Of a stretch of 64,000 bases of DNA, positions 47,257 to 57,740 are shown piece by piece. A model generated the notes under the pieces. The model was not told the DNA's origin. It made no database searches and was given only the letters and a program-made list of their open reading frames with translations. Made by a program: the position numbers and the translations under genes. Within the stretch, counting starts at the first letter, position 1. Each line of letters opens with the position of its first letter. This DNA is from Maratus speciosus. Its lineage: Eukaryota > Arthropoda > Arachnida > Araneae > Salticidae. The stretch covers positions 519,317,451 to 519,381,450 of the forward strand of contig OZ010795.1 of NCBI GenBank assembly GCA_963932465.1, read 5' to 3'.

Positions 47257-47602
47257 AAGCAATAGTGAAAGGTACAGTTGGCATGGAAACAACGACTTCT
47301 TTAATTCGTATAGAAAATTAATGAATAGTAGTAAATGACTCAAGTTTAAAATGTAGGCAAATGGTCTGGAAATATCAATGGCTCCCATCTAGTATTTCAC
47401 AAAATTAATTTAATAGATTCACATGATGTATAACTTGATGCAACTCTTAACTAATGAAAATTCTGCAACAAGACTTATGTAGGTAGATCTTTTGAATGAA
47501 TAATTCAGAATTCTGAGAACAAAACGAAGTTCTTAAGGCTCTTCCTCACACCCCCCTCAAAATAGGAAATACGATAGAAAGATTTAAGAATTTGGATAGC
47601 TT

Positions 47603-48400
47603 CAATATGTCTGTGATCTTTTGTCAGAGTTCAGAAAAAGAGTCTGGGCATAAAAAAAAACAAATTTAACGAACGATAAGACTATAGATTTCAGGCAATT
47701 TTTAACCGAAGAATATTTAATTCTAATGTATATCCGGCTTTAATAATATAGTATTAAAGATAATCAATTTAGGGGAAATTTTATAGTAAATTAATATCCT
47801 CACATTTATGCAAATAGGTATGTATAAACAGGCTTGAGTAAAATTACATATTTATTCTTTCTTCTCTATAACACGATCTAAATGAAGATGAAGTTATATG
47901 TACAGTTTATATCTTTAAATTTTTAGATATTTTTTATCAAAAATGTTCCTTTATTATGTCTAGAATTGCTAGATTTACAGATCTTCGATTCTTTAGATGC
48001 CAATGTGTCTGTGATCTTTTGTCAGAGTTCAGAAAAAGAGTCTGGGCATAAAAAAAAAACAAATTTAACGAACGATAAGACTATAGATTTCAGGCAATTT
48101 TTAACCGAAAAATATTTAATTCTAATGTATATGCGGCTTTAATAATAGAGTATTAAAGATAATCAATTTAGGGGAAATTTTATAGTAAATTAATATCCTC
48201 ACATTTATGCAAATAGGTATGTATAAACAGACTTGAGTAAAATTACATATTTATTCTTTCTTCTCTATAACACGATCTAAATGAAGATGAAGTTATATGT
48301 ACAGTTTATATCTTTAAATTTTTAGATATTTTTTATCAAAAATGTTCCTTTATTATGTCTAGAATTGCTAGATTTACAGATCTTCGATTCTTTAGATGCC
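47603..48400. repeat. near-identical 398-bp tandem duplication
   Basis: Unit 1 (47603-48000) and unit 2 (48001-48400) differ at about five substitutions and one extra A. The repeat starts within CAATRTGTCTGTGATCTTTT and ends GATTCTTTAGATGCC. No terminal repeats or coding sequence. Recent local duplication, or collapsed/expanded haplotypes in assembly. Confidence 0.92.
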
Positions 48401-48788
48401 TGCGGGTTTTCATTCTCGGATTAACCGTAGGTATTTGTAAAGGTAAATTTATTTTGCAAAATCGTCAGCAAAAAAAGTTAGAAAAAACAATTAACTGACA
48501 GACTAACTGTAAATATATATTTTATTTCGACTCTGTTTTTTACTAAATTTTCATCTTTCGTAGAAAATTTTAAGGAGATATAAATTGAGAAAGACTGATA
48601 CTTTGAAAGAAGAAATTGACTTTCCTTACTTTTAAATTATTAATCACTATAAAAAATGAATGATAGGTAAACAAAATGTATAATATTGTGTTTGCTCCCT
48701 GCTTATAAAGGCTATACAAGGACTAATTTTAATTTGAGCTAGTAGAATTATTTCAGTTATATATAATTTGTTTTAAAAAAAGAACTGA
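48401..48788. other. AT-rich, no feature recognised
   Basis: Spacer between the tandem duplication and the foldback element. Nothing supportable. Confidence 0.45.
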
Positions 48789-48972
48789 TATCTACTAAAA
48801 AACAACTTTTCAAAAGTAAAAAATAAGCCAAGCAAAAAAAAAAAGAAAAGAAAAGAAAAAAGGTGAAAGTTGTGGCTAAAAAATAGTGTGATATCAAATT
48901 TCCAAGCTTATATTCCGGTACTTATTTAACATTTTTTGATAAAAATTTATCATATGTAAGTCGAGTACCTAA

Positions 48973-49304
48973 TGTAAAGAACTAATTCATTACAGAAAAC
49001 TAACATTTTTCCACCGATAGATGGCGGTAGTCAACTGAGGATAGAAGATTGTTCTGTTCTTTCGAACTCCGAAGCGAGAAGCTGGAGTGAGCGCGCAGAG
49101 TGTTTTTTGTTTTGGTTGTGAAGGTGACTCGACAAGTGATGTAGTAAAAAAAGTAGAAATTGTTACCGCGATTATATTTTGTGTTTTGTGTTCGTAAATT
49201 TGTGTTTTGTGACTGTCATATTAAATCAAGAAAAACCATCCGACGGCCTCTTCATTTATCAACTGTGTTTATTATTAAAGTATACCATAGTCTCCTACAT
49301 TACA
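48973..49304 (+). repeat. 5' LTR
   Basis: The 332-bp LTR starts TGTAAAG and ends TACATTACA, with TG…CA termini. It carries a TAGATGGCGGTAG site and ATTAAAG near its 3' end that could serve in polyadenylation. I found no difference from the 3' LTR on reading. Confidence 0.95.
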
Positions 49305-50632
49305 GACGAGTAAAGATGGTGGCAGCTCGGTACGATTCCATGGTGAAAAAATGACCAGTGTTCTTAAGTAAAGATGCAACTAGCAAGTAAGCCAGTTCCA
49401 TATTTTTGTATTTATTAGTACCATGAATCAAATCTGTTATCGATTAAATTTTATTTTAATCTGGATTAACTAGATTTATTTGCTTGCGTAAATTAATTTC
49501 AAACTTTAGGAAAAGTGCGGATTAATTGGGCATATTTCATGTACTGATATATACTGAACTTATTCTCATCATATCAAATAAAAAATTTTAATAATATTGA
49601 AAATTATTTCATTAAGCTGTTCTCTTTATAAAATGTTGTGTTCTTAGGCATTTTATCTTAGAAATATTAAGATCTGTTCTTAAAGTTGAAATAATAATAA
49701 ATAAAGTTTATTTATATATTTTTGGGGATAGTTATGGTAATAATTCTTTTGAATAAAATGTTAAAATGGTATGATTTAATTCTTTAAAGGAAAAAAATTT
49801 TGAAAAAAATAAAATTTCTATCTTACCGTTTTGTCATTTGGATCAATGCCAAAATTACAAAGTTCGAAAGAAAAAAAATGTTGGAAGGCAGATAAATTCT
49901 GTTTTTTCTTTATTTGATTATTTAGTTATTCTAAAAATAGAATAGATGATATTTTCGTTCTTTGATTCTGATTGCAAAATGAATGTGGATTTGATATTTG
50001 TTTTGTTAATTTTTAAAGAAAAAAGTTATTGAGTTTAAAACGGAAAAATAAATAATTCTGTTTTGTTTGTTGAGTTTATGTAAAAAAATAAAAACTTGAT
50101 AAGTATCGAGTAAAAGATAAAAGTGTTATTTTCATTTGGAAAAAGAAATTGAGTTGAATATTTTGTAATTTACTCTTTTCGTGTAAAGAAATGAAAATGT
50201 TAAGTGGGTTATTTTAAATATTTTTTTTGCGAGTAATTTGTTATGCTTGCATAAAAAGGGTTGAGAATTAAGAAAAATTCTCGTATTTACTTAGTTTGAT
50301 TGGTTTAATTTTAATTGCGTAATTTAATTATGTTTTTGAAATAAGTGTGTTTATTGAATAAAATATAGTTCTGAATGTTGAAAAAAAATTCTTTTATCAT
50401 CTTAATTGTATTTTTGACACAATTACATATTTACTTATTTAATTTGTTTAAAAAGTTGCACAGTGTTTAATTTACTAAGAATTTGATAGAGGTGGATTTT
50501 AGAATTGCTTTATTAATTAAAATTTACTATATCGGCTTAAAAGTTTTATTGCTAGTTTAAGTAGGGGACTTCTGAGTTCTATTAATTAGAAATTAAGCAT
50601 TCTGATTTTGTTTCGGTTTATCTAAAATTAAG
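49305..50632 (+). other. untranslated leader of the LTR element
   Basis: About 1.33 kb of very AT-rich DNA without an open frame over 65 codons lies between the LTR and the gag start. This is long for a Ty3/gypsy leader. It may hold packaging or internal ribosome entry signals, which cannot be told by eye. Confidence 0.6.
49317..49334 (+). promoter_or_regulatory. candidate primer-binding site
   Basis: TGGTGGCAGCTCGGTACG begins 12 bases after the 5' LTR and starts with TGG, as a site complementary to a tRNA 3' CCA would. I could not match it to a particular tRNA, and the offset is larger than usual. Confidence 0.4.
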
Positions 50633-53600
50633 ATGGCGTATTTAGCAAAAGCTAGAAGAGCAGACTTGTTGGAAATTTGTGATGAATTGGAATTGGAAGT
50701 TGATCTTTCGAAAAAGATTCCAGAAATTAAGAAAATTATTCTAGAAAGTGAAGTTTACAAGGAAGAAGAGGTTAGACTCATGTTAGACCGAGTAATAGAA
50801 GATAGGAAAACGAGAGAAGAGAGAGAGAAAGAAGAGAAAGAAAAAGAAGAAAGAATTCGACAAGAAGAAAGGGAAGAACGTATGGCTAAGGAAGCTCATG
50901 AACATGAACTAGAATTAAAAAAATTGGAGCAATTGCAAAGAACTTCTGAACAGAACGATGGATCAGGAAGAAAGGTTGATGTCGGACCAAAAATACAGTT
51001 GGCACAAATTGTTCCGAAATTCGACGAAAAATCTGATGAGATGGGTCTTTTTTTAATTAATTTTGAGAGAAGAGCAGAGATGGCTAAAGTTTCGAAGAGT
51101 GAATGGGTTGCATACTTGTTAGCTGTTTTGCCCACAGAGGTTACAAACATGTTAGCTAGGGAATCGCCTGAAGATGCGATTAACTACGATTTTGTTAAAA
51201 ATCTTATATTAGAAAGATATAAGTTGAATAGCGAGAAACTGAAGCAATGTTTTTATCGGCATCATAAAACGCCAGACAAATCTTGGAGGAATTATGCGCA
51301 GGAACTCACTAGTTATTTTACAGCCTGGATTACAGAATTAGGTGTTGAAAAGTTTGATCAACTTAAAGATTTAATTATTACAGAACAGTTAAAGTTTCGA
51401 GTGTCCGCGGAAACAAAAGAACATTTTCTAGACAATTGGTTAAATTTTGTGACACCTTTAGATTTGGCTAAGAAATTGGATGACTATGAAAGTATCAAAG
51501 AAAGTTTTAAAAAGAAAGAATTTCCGAAAAAGACCATGTCTAATTTTCGATCCCAATTTAAAATTTCAAATAACTTTGACTACAAGAAAGAAAGTAAGGA
51601 TAATAAGCCTAAATTGCCAATTAAATCAGAATCACTAACTGGGAATCATAGAGAAAGAGAATTTGATAAGAAGAGAACGTTACGTTGTTACGAATGTGGA
51701 TCAAGCACTCATCTTCGTCCTCAATGTGATAAACTTAAGAAATCGCCAGAAATCATTTCTCATGTTAAGGTGGAAGTTGGGCAAGATTCGTCAATAATGC
51801 CTTATCTTAGTGTGGGGAAAGTAAACGGCGTACAAATGGAAATTTTAAGGGATACGGGTGCGACAATAGATTTAATTGCACAAAGGTATGTCAAACCGCA
51901 TATGTATCTGAACGAAAAAGTGTGGGTACGGGTGCCCTTACACGATGGTCTATTCTGTTTACCTCTTGCAGAGATTGAATTAGACTGTGAAATGGGACAT
52001 GTGATAACTAAAGCTGCTGTCTCAAGAGACTCTGTAGATTTAGGAAGATATTTGTTAGGAAATAAAACAGCCGCTTTATTTGAACATTGTAAAGAAGAAA
52101 AGGCAGTGAAAGAGCATATGATTAATGCTGTTCAAACCAGAGCTCAGAAGAAAATTCTGGAAGCAGAGAAGGTTTCTCATGAAGAGCCTGAAATGCACGA
52201 AATTTCTGATGAAACTGTAGAAAAGAATCATAGCAATAGTATAGAAAGAGAAAACAAAAAAATGGAAGCGAAAAAAGATAAAGATAAATCAGAAGAAGAG
52301 AAGTTAGAAAACCAAGAAGACTCAATTTTGCCAGTATGTCAAACTGTCTCAGTACAAGAGCTTATAAAAACTTCTCCTAAGACATTTTCTGAAGAACAAA
52401 AGAAGAGCAAAGAGCTAAAACCTCTTATCGAAGAAGCTAAAAAGAAAAATAGCAAAGATAGCAAATTTATTTTGGAGAAAAATATGCTTTTTTATAAAAG
52501 AAAAGATAGGAATGGTACTGAAAGAAAATTATTAGTTGTCCCGGAAAGGTTTCGTGAGCAGTTAAAAAAATTTTGTCATGAAACTGTTGCAACTCATTTG
52601 GGGGTAGCTAAAACTAAAGATGCTTTGTTTAAGACTTTTTATTGGCCAAATTGCTTTAAAGATATCGAAGATTATGTAAGAACTTGCGACTACTGTCAAC
52701 GAGTTGGAAAGCCTCAAGACAAAAAGAAAGCACCTTTACAGATTGTTCCAGTTATTTCAGAAATATTTACAAAGCTAAATGTTGATGCTTGTGGACCTTT
52801 ACCTGTCAGTACACTAGGCAACAAATACATAATAACTGTAATTTGTTTAGCTTCCAAATATCCTGACGCGGTTCCTACACCTAATTTGTATTCTACGACG
52901 ATTATTGATGCTTTATTACAAATTTTCAGTAGACTTGGATTTCCTCGTATACTACAAACTGACCAAGGAAAGTCATTTATGAGTGTACTTACAACGGAAT
53001 TCTTAGAGAAATTTGGAGTTAGAGTTGTGCGAAGTTCGGTTTATCATCCACAAAGTAATCCAGTTGAAAGAATGCACAGGACTTTGAAACGGATACTCAG
53101 AGTACTTTGTTTAGAATCTGGAGCTGATTGGGAGAAAGTACTGCCTCCTGCCCTCTTTGCATTAAGAACTGTAACTCACAATAGCACTGGGTTCAGCCCA
53201 GCAGAACTAGTCCATGGCCAGAACTTAAGAACTCCAATGATGCTACTCTATGAAAAATTGACTGAGCAAGAGATAGAAGAAGATAGTGTGATATCCTATG
53301 TATTTGACTTAATGAACAGAATGAAGAAATGCCAAGAGCTCGCTGCAGAAAATATGGAAAAAGAGAAACAAAACCAAAAATATTGGTATGATATAAAAGC
53401 CAGAAAACAAGAGTTTAAAGAGGGAGATAAAGTTTTAATTGTGGCCCCGTCCAAACCAAATAAACTGTCAGTTAGTTGGATAGGACCTGGAGAAGTAATA
53501 AAGAGATTGTCAGAAACTAACTATGTTATTTGCGATCCAGAGAGAAAGAAGTCCCAAGTGTATCACGTAAATATGTTAAAGCCCTACCATCAAAGAAAAA

Positions 53601-54550
53601 TTGAAAGTATAAATTTACTGACTATAAAAACAACCTCTAATGATGAAGAAGATGATGAAATTCCTAAATTGGATGAGGAAAATAATGACAATGCGTTGTT
53701 AGAAGTATTGCAAGACATACAAAAAAACAACAGATTAAATGAAAGTCAACGAGAAGAATTAGGACAACTTATTGGAAAATATGCTGACTCTTTTTCGACT
53801 GAACCAGGGTGCACGAATCTAGCTGAACATGATATTGAGCTGGAATCAGAAAAAACAATCTGTGCCCGGCCTTATAAAATGTCGCCTAGACAAACGGAAA
53901 TCCTTAAGGCCGAAGTCGAGAAAATGCTGAAACTGGAAGTCATTGAGCCAGGTGAATCTGACTTTGCCTCTCCGTTAATTTTAGTTGAAGTTCCAGGCAG
54001 AGAAGCGAGACCTTGCATAGATTATCGCCGTTTAAATAAAGTGACTCGCACAAAATTTTATCCTTTGCCCAACATTGACCAGTTAATAGAAAAAGTGTCT
54101 TCAGCTAAATATATTTCAGTTTTAGATCTGACCAGAGGTCTGAAAATCCTGTCTTATATAGTCTTGACTTTTTTCATCTTTCAGTGTAATGGTTTAAAAT
54201 TGGGAATTGGTATAGTGTTATCCCAGCTGAATGAAAATAATGAAGAACATCCTATATTATATCTGAGCAAAAAGTTTTCAGACAGAGAACGAAACTTTAG
54301 TACCACCGAAAAAGAATGTGCTGCTATTGTGTTTGCAGTGCGAAAACTACGATGCTATTTGGATGGACATCAAAAATTTCAGATCCAGACGGACCACAAC
54401 CCCTTAGTATGGTTAGATAAAAACAGCGGAACTAATCCTAGACTTTTAAGATGGGCCTTACTTTTACAGTCCTTTAATTATGAAATTGTTCATAAAAAGG
54501 GAAAACATCATCAGAATGCTGATAGTTTGAGTCGAGCCCTAAAAGCCTAA
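50633..54550 (+). CDS. Gag-Pol polyprotein with integrase before RT; RT internally deleted
   Basis: Single ORF of 1305 residues. Order seen: charged coiled coil (about 40-105); capsid-like region (120-200); SCAN-like helical domain (about 205-292, with WRNYAQELTSYF and LKDLIITEQLKFRV); zinc knuckle C352-X2-C-X4-H-X4-C365; aspartic protease with DTGA at 407; integrase HHCC (H649, H655, C685, C688); integrase core D718, D777, E812 (34 residues between the last two); GPY/F-type C-terminus (~945-985); RT fingers and palm start (CIDYRRLN … LDL at 1164-1166); then RNase H (LGIGIVLSQL … TTEKECAAIVFAV … HHQNADSLSR). Most of the RT is gone between 1169 and ~1176, including the YXDD site. Residue 1186, where the first RNase H Asp is expected, is Asn. 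The frame is otherwise open. Confidence 0.93.
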   Translation: MAYLAKARRADLLEICDELELEVDLSKKIPEIKKIILESEVYKEEEVRLMLDRVIEDRKTREEREKEEKEKEERIRQEEREERMAKEAHEHELELKKLEQLQRTSEQNDGSGRKVDVGPKIQLAQIVPKFDEKSDEMGLFLINFERRAEMAKVSKSEWVAYLLAVLPTEVTNMLARESPEDAINYDFVKNLILERYKLNSEKLKQCFYRHHKTPDKSWRNYAQELTSYFTAWITELGVEKFDQLKDLIITEQLKFRVSAETKEHFLDNWLNFVTPLDLAKKLDDYESIKESFKKKEFPKKTMSNFRSQFKISNNFDYKKESKDNKPKLPIKSESLTGNHREREFDKKRTLRCYECGSSTHLRPQCDKLKKSPEIISHVKVEVGQDSSIMPYLSVGKVNGVQMEILRDTGATIDLIAQRYVKPHMYLNEKVWVRVPLHDGLFCLPLAEIELDCEMGHVITKAAVSRDSVDLGRYLLGNKTAALFEHCKEEKAVKEHMINAVQTRAQKKILEAEKVSHEEPEMHEISDETVEKNHSNSIERENKKMEAKKDKDKSEEEKLENQEDSILPVCQTVSVQELIKTSPKTFSEEQKKSKELKPLIEEAKKKNSKDSKFILEKNMLFYKRKDRNGTERKLLVVPERFREQLKKFCHETVATHLGVAKTKDALFKTFYWPNCFKDIEDYVRTCDYCQRVGKPQDKKKAPLQIVPVISEIFTKLNVDACGPLPVSTLGNKYIITVICLASKYPDAVPTPNLYSTTIIDALLQIFSRLGFPRILQTDQGKSFMSVLTTEFLEKFGVRVVRSSVYHPQSNPVERMHRTLKRILRVLCLESGADWEKVLPPALFALRTVTHNSTGFSPAELVHGQNLRTPMMLLYEKLTEQEIEEDSVISYVFDLMNRMKKCQELAAENMEKEKQNQKYWYDIKARKQEFKEGDKVLIVAPSKPNKLSVSWIGPGEVIKRLSETNYVICDPERKKSQVYHVNMLKPYHQRKIESINLLTIKTTSNDEEDDEIPKLDEENNDNALLEVLQDIQKNNRLNESQREELGQLIGKYADSFSTEPGCTNLAEHDIELESEKTICARPYKMSPRQTEILKAEVEKMLKLEVIEPGESDFASPLILVEVPGREARPCIDYRRLNKVTRTKFYPLPNIDQLIEKVSSAKYISVLDLTRGLKILSYIVLTFFIFQCNGLKLGIGIVLSQLNENNEEHPILYLSKKFSDRERNFSTTEKECAAIVFAVRKLRCYLDGHQKFQIQTDHNPLVWLDKNSGTNPRLLRWALLLQSFNYEIVHKKGKHHQNADSLSRALKA

Positions 54551-54822
54551 GCTTGATTAGAATGCTAATATGTAAATATGATAATTTGTATAACAGTTAA
54601 ATTTGAATTTATTGTTTTGAATATGTGTAAATTGTTTTTCATTTGTATCTTGAGTATAATGTTTGAATATTTATAAATTTTATTTGTATTTTTTATATTT
54701 ATGTTTTCATGGTGGGAATAAGTCAGTTGTGGTTCACGGTACTAAATTTTGTTTGGAACTGGTGCTTGAAAGCAATAATTCACAAAGAAACTTTTCCCCG
54801 TCGACGGTGAAAAGTTTTCTCC
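54551..54822 (+). other. 3' non-coding region of the LTR element
   Basis: AT-rich, then a short GC-richer inverted pair (CTTTTCCCCGTCGACGGTGAAAAG) just before the polypurine tract. No env-like or other ORF is present. Confidence 0.7.
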
Positions 54823-54835
54823 AGGTGGGGAGGAG
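54823..54835 (+). promoter_or_regulatory. polypurine tract
   Basis: AGGTGGGGAGGAG lies two bases before the 3' LTR, the expected place and composition for plus-strand priming. Confidence 0.85.
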
Positions 54836-54837
54836 TC

Positions 54838-55169
54838 TGTAAAGAACTAATTCATTACAGAAAACTAACATTTTTCCACCGATAGATGGCGGTAGTCAAC
54901 TGAGGATAGAAGATTGTTCTGTTCTTTCGAACTCCGAAGCGAGAAGCTGGAGTGAGCGCGCAGAGTGTTTTTTGTTTTGGTTGTGAAGGTGACTCGACAA
55001 GTGATGTAGTAAAAAAAGTAGAAATTGTTACCGCGATTATATTTTGTGTTTTGTGTTCGTAAATTTGTGTTTTGTGACTGTCATATTAAATCAAGAAAAA
55101 CCATCCGACGGCCTCTTCATTTATCAACTGTGTTTATTATTAAAGTATACCATAGTCTCCTACATTACA
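54838..55169 (+). repeat. 3' LTR
   Basis: Same length and, by eye, same sequence as 48973-49304. It is followed by CTAA, the right copy of the target duplication. Confidence 0.95.
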
Positions 55170-55911
55170 CTAAGTATGCGTTGATAGAAAGCTTTTTCTC
55201 CTTTACTAAATACATCATAACGTGTTTCTGAAAATTAATTTTTTTTAAATTATGCATGATGGGCTTGGCGGCCATCTTTCCATATTTTACACAAATTTCT
55301 AAGCACTCAAGCTCGTAACATATTTGCATTATTAAGAATTTCGAACTTATAGTTTTAGCTACAGACAGATAAATTAAGAAAGTTTTTTATTTTGAAAAAA
55401 CAAATTGATTTTTACTGCTTTAACTAATTAATTAATCCCCCTCCGAAAAAAGAGAATCATAAGATGAAACCTGAAGTTACTTCAGCTTTATTTTTAGACA
55501 CAAATTTTTAGGCACTCATTTCCATAAATTAAAAGAATAAAATGTTTGCTTTAGTAACAATTTCGAACTTCCAATCTTAACAATGAACTTGTGTGCTTAG
55601 AAATTTGTGTAAAATATGGAAAGATGGCCGCCAAGCCCATCATGCATAATTTAAAAAAAATTAATTTTCAGAAACACGTTATGATGTATTTAGTAAAGGA
55701 GAAAAAGCTTTCTATCAACGCATACTTAGGTACTCGACTTACATATGATAAATTTTTATCAAAAAATGTTAAATAAGTACCGCAATATAAGCTTGGAAAT
55801 TTGATATCACACTATTTTTTAGCCACAACTTTCACCTTTTTTCTTTTCTTTTCTTTTTTTTTTTTTGCTTGGCTTATTTTTTACTTTTGAAAAGTTGTTT
55901 TTTAGTAGATA

Positions 55912-57139
55912 AATAATTCTCAACAAATCATTAAATCCCTGTGTTAAAGTACACAATATAACGTAATAAAAGTATCGAAAAAATTGAGTTCTTAAGTTTA
56001 ATAGATATTGAAAAAAAAAAGGAACACAAACATGAAAAATCCAAGTTTTGAGAAAAAGCCAATTAAAGGTTTAAATGGCCATTAAGCTGTGAAATGCTCT
56101 TAGAAAGAATGAATAATTCGAACAATTCTTTTTAGGGTTTCGTTCATCTCACGAAACCCTATTCGTCTCGCTCCTCTGTCTGTCTGTCCGTCTGTCCGTC
56201 ACAGAGCCCGTTCTCAGAAACTATACATGTTAGAGACTTGAAATTTTGGGTACTTATAGCTGAACACCTCACATCAAACAACAAATCATAAAATTTTGAA
56301 AAAGTTGGTAATTAACCGAATTACGGGCTAATTAACTTCTAAAATTAACCAATCCACCTTTTTAATTTATCAAAAGCACCTCTCTGACTACAATTGGACC
56401 CTTTTTGCGAGGCTAGCTTCGGAGCACTACCATTGGAGGATTCACGAAAGCTGAACCCCGATTTTATCTGGCGAGGCTAGCAAGCTGCAGACTTAATTTT
56501 TTTATCTCAGACATTACGGAGCGCTTGCGGTTTTTATTTTAATACGAAATTTAAACTTTTTAAATATTAAATTTTTTGATAAAATTTTTTGCCATCCTGA
56601 TTTGAAATTCTTCGGTGATTTCATACATATCCAGTTCAAACTCCTAGCTTAATAACAAGCGGAGATATTAATTATTATTTAATTAATTAGGTTTCCTTTC
56701 CATGAAATGCGGGTGGCACCTGCTTTTTAAACCACGAAATAATTTAAATTAGGAAATATATCAATTTGCATGAGGTTCAGCGCTATCAGATAAGTATATT
56801 CGAGGTGAGAAAAAGCGTGCTTCGTCCGCTATCGCATAATTTTTGTTAGGTTTGTGTCGATGGGAAGGGGGGGGGGGTAATACTTTTGATTAAATATCCC
56901 AATTAAATCGAATTACAGATATTATTATGACAAAGACCAGCGTGCTTTGCCCGTTATCGGATAATTTCTATCTTTCTGTGCGTGATAGCTTATTTGTAAG
57001 TTGCGATATTAATTTTTATTTAATGAATCTGCATGTGTAGTGGACAATGGGGTGCGTTTTGGATCCTTTTTAGGCAAACGGGGAGAGACGCTGGTTTTCT
57101 TTTTTAAAAATTAGCTTTTATGACCTTTTTAGATACCGT
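55912..57139. other. no gene recognised; repeat-like block with GTCTGTCTGTCCGTC
   Basis: The block from about 56135 starts with a hairpin (AGGGTTTCGT … ACGAAACCCT), continues with CTGT/CCGT repeats at ~56175-56200 and then a moderately GC-rich body to ~56500. This resembles the end structure of the elements at 11.2, 20.0 and 29.1 kb. A G run is at ~56865-56877. Confidence 0.45.
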
Positions 57140-57740
57140 TTTTGAGGGAGTCCTCAGATATAGGCTACTTATTAAATATAAAAATGTCAAATATTTAGTT
57201 ACCACTATTTCCGAATAGTAATTTTAGCAAGTTTCTTAATTTCTAGCTTAAGACCGCCACCAACTCGAGTAACATATCCACGGATAGGTTTTTTAACATA
57301 GTTTCGTTCAGATACACTTTTGTTATGAATAGTGTGCGCTCCCTGGTGGTGGAATGCGGAACTAACAGAATTCTTGGTTAATAACGCCACCATTACGACT
57401 CCTGTATCTACGGAAAGGTTGCGTGAAGGAGTTTCCTTCAGATACGCTTTTGGTACGAATAGAGTGCGCTCCCTGGCGGCGGAATGCGGAACTAACGTAA
57501 CGCAATTTTGTTAAAATTAGGAAAAATTACAAGTAGATGTGTCTTGAAACTTTAAGATAGTTCATAACACATTGAGATATATGCTACTTATTAAATATAA
57601 AAATGTCAAAAGTTCAGTTACCACTTTTTTAATTAATTATTCAACTACTTTTCAGCAGTGAAAATACGCTTGAAATTATTGAATATTAAAGCAGTGAATT
57701 ATCACTTTGCTAACAAGACGTAAACTGACATAGTGAAAAA

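Larger units (their letters stand above)
46790..47335 (+). repeat. repeat R6, copy carrying the MITE and SINE
   Basis: Inverted relative of 43795-44050, enlarged by the hAT MITE and the SINE. Shared blocks include GCATATGTCACCACTCT, AGAGAAAGCAATA and AACAACGACTTCTTTAA. Confidence 0.75.
48973..55169 (+). mobile_element. LTR retrotransposon, Gmr1-like Ty3/gypsy, 6.2 kb
   Basis: Two 332-bp LTRs enclose a 1.33-kb leader, one 1305-residue gag-pol ORF, ~290 bases of 3' non-coding sequence and a polypurine tract. A 4-bp duplication CTAA (48969-48972 and 55170-55173) flanks it. The opposite arm of the host foldback keeps the pre-insertion site with a single copy of those 4 bases (55726-55729, inverse). 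The LTRs read as identical, so the insertion is very recent. Confidence 0.95.
48789..55911. mobile_element. foldback element split by an LTR retrotransposon
   Basis: Ignoring 48973-55169 and one CTAA, the left arm (48789-48972 plus 55174-55306, ~317 bp) pairs with 55593-55911 (319 bp) around a 286-bp centre. Arms share TATCTACTAAAAAACAACTT at the outer end, AAGCCAAGCAAAAAA, GGTGAAAGTTGTGGCTAAAA and GCATGATGGGCTTGGCGGCC. There are only a few mismatches. No protein. The class is uncertain because no clear flanking duplication is visible. Confidence 0.88.

Noticed and set aside
49160..49354. ORF duplicated at 55025-55231
   Set aside because: It lies in the two LTRs and is identical because they are; there is no coding evidence.
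52122..52325. minus-strand ORFs under gag-pol (also 50896-51150)
   Set aside because: Antisense shadows of the acidic/lysine-rich polyprotein.
54551..54837. env gene downstream of pol
   Set aside because: Only ~290 bases remain before the polypurine tract and none encodes a protein.
48789..55911. CRISPR-like or prophage interpretation of the repeats
   Set aside because: Repeats are inverted arms and LTRs, not short evenly spaced direct repeats with unique spacers; all context is eukaryotic.
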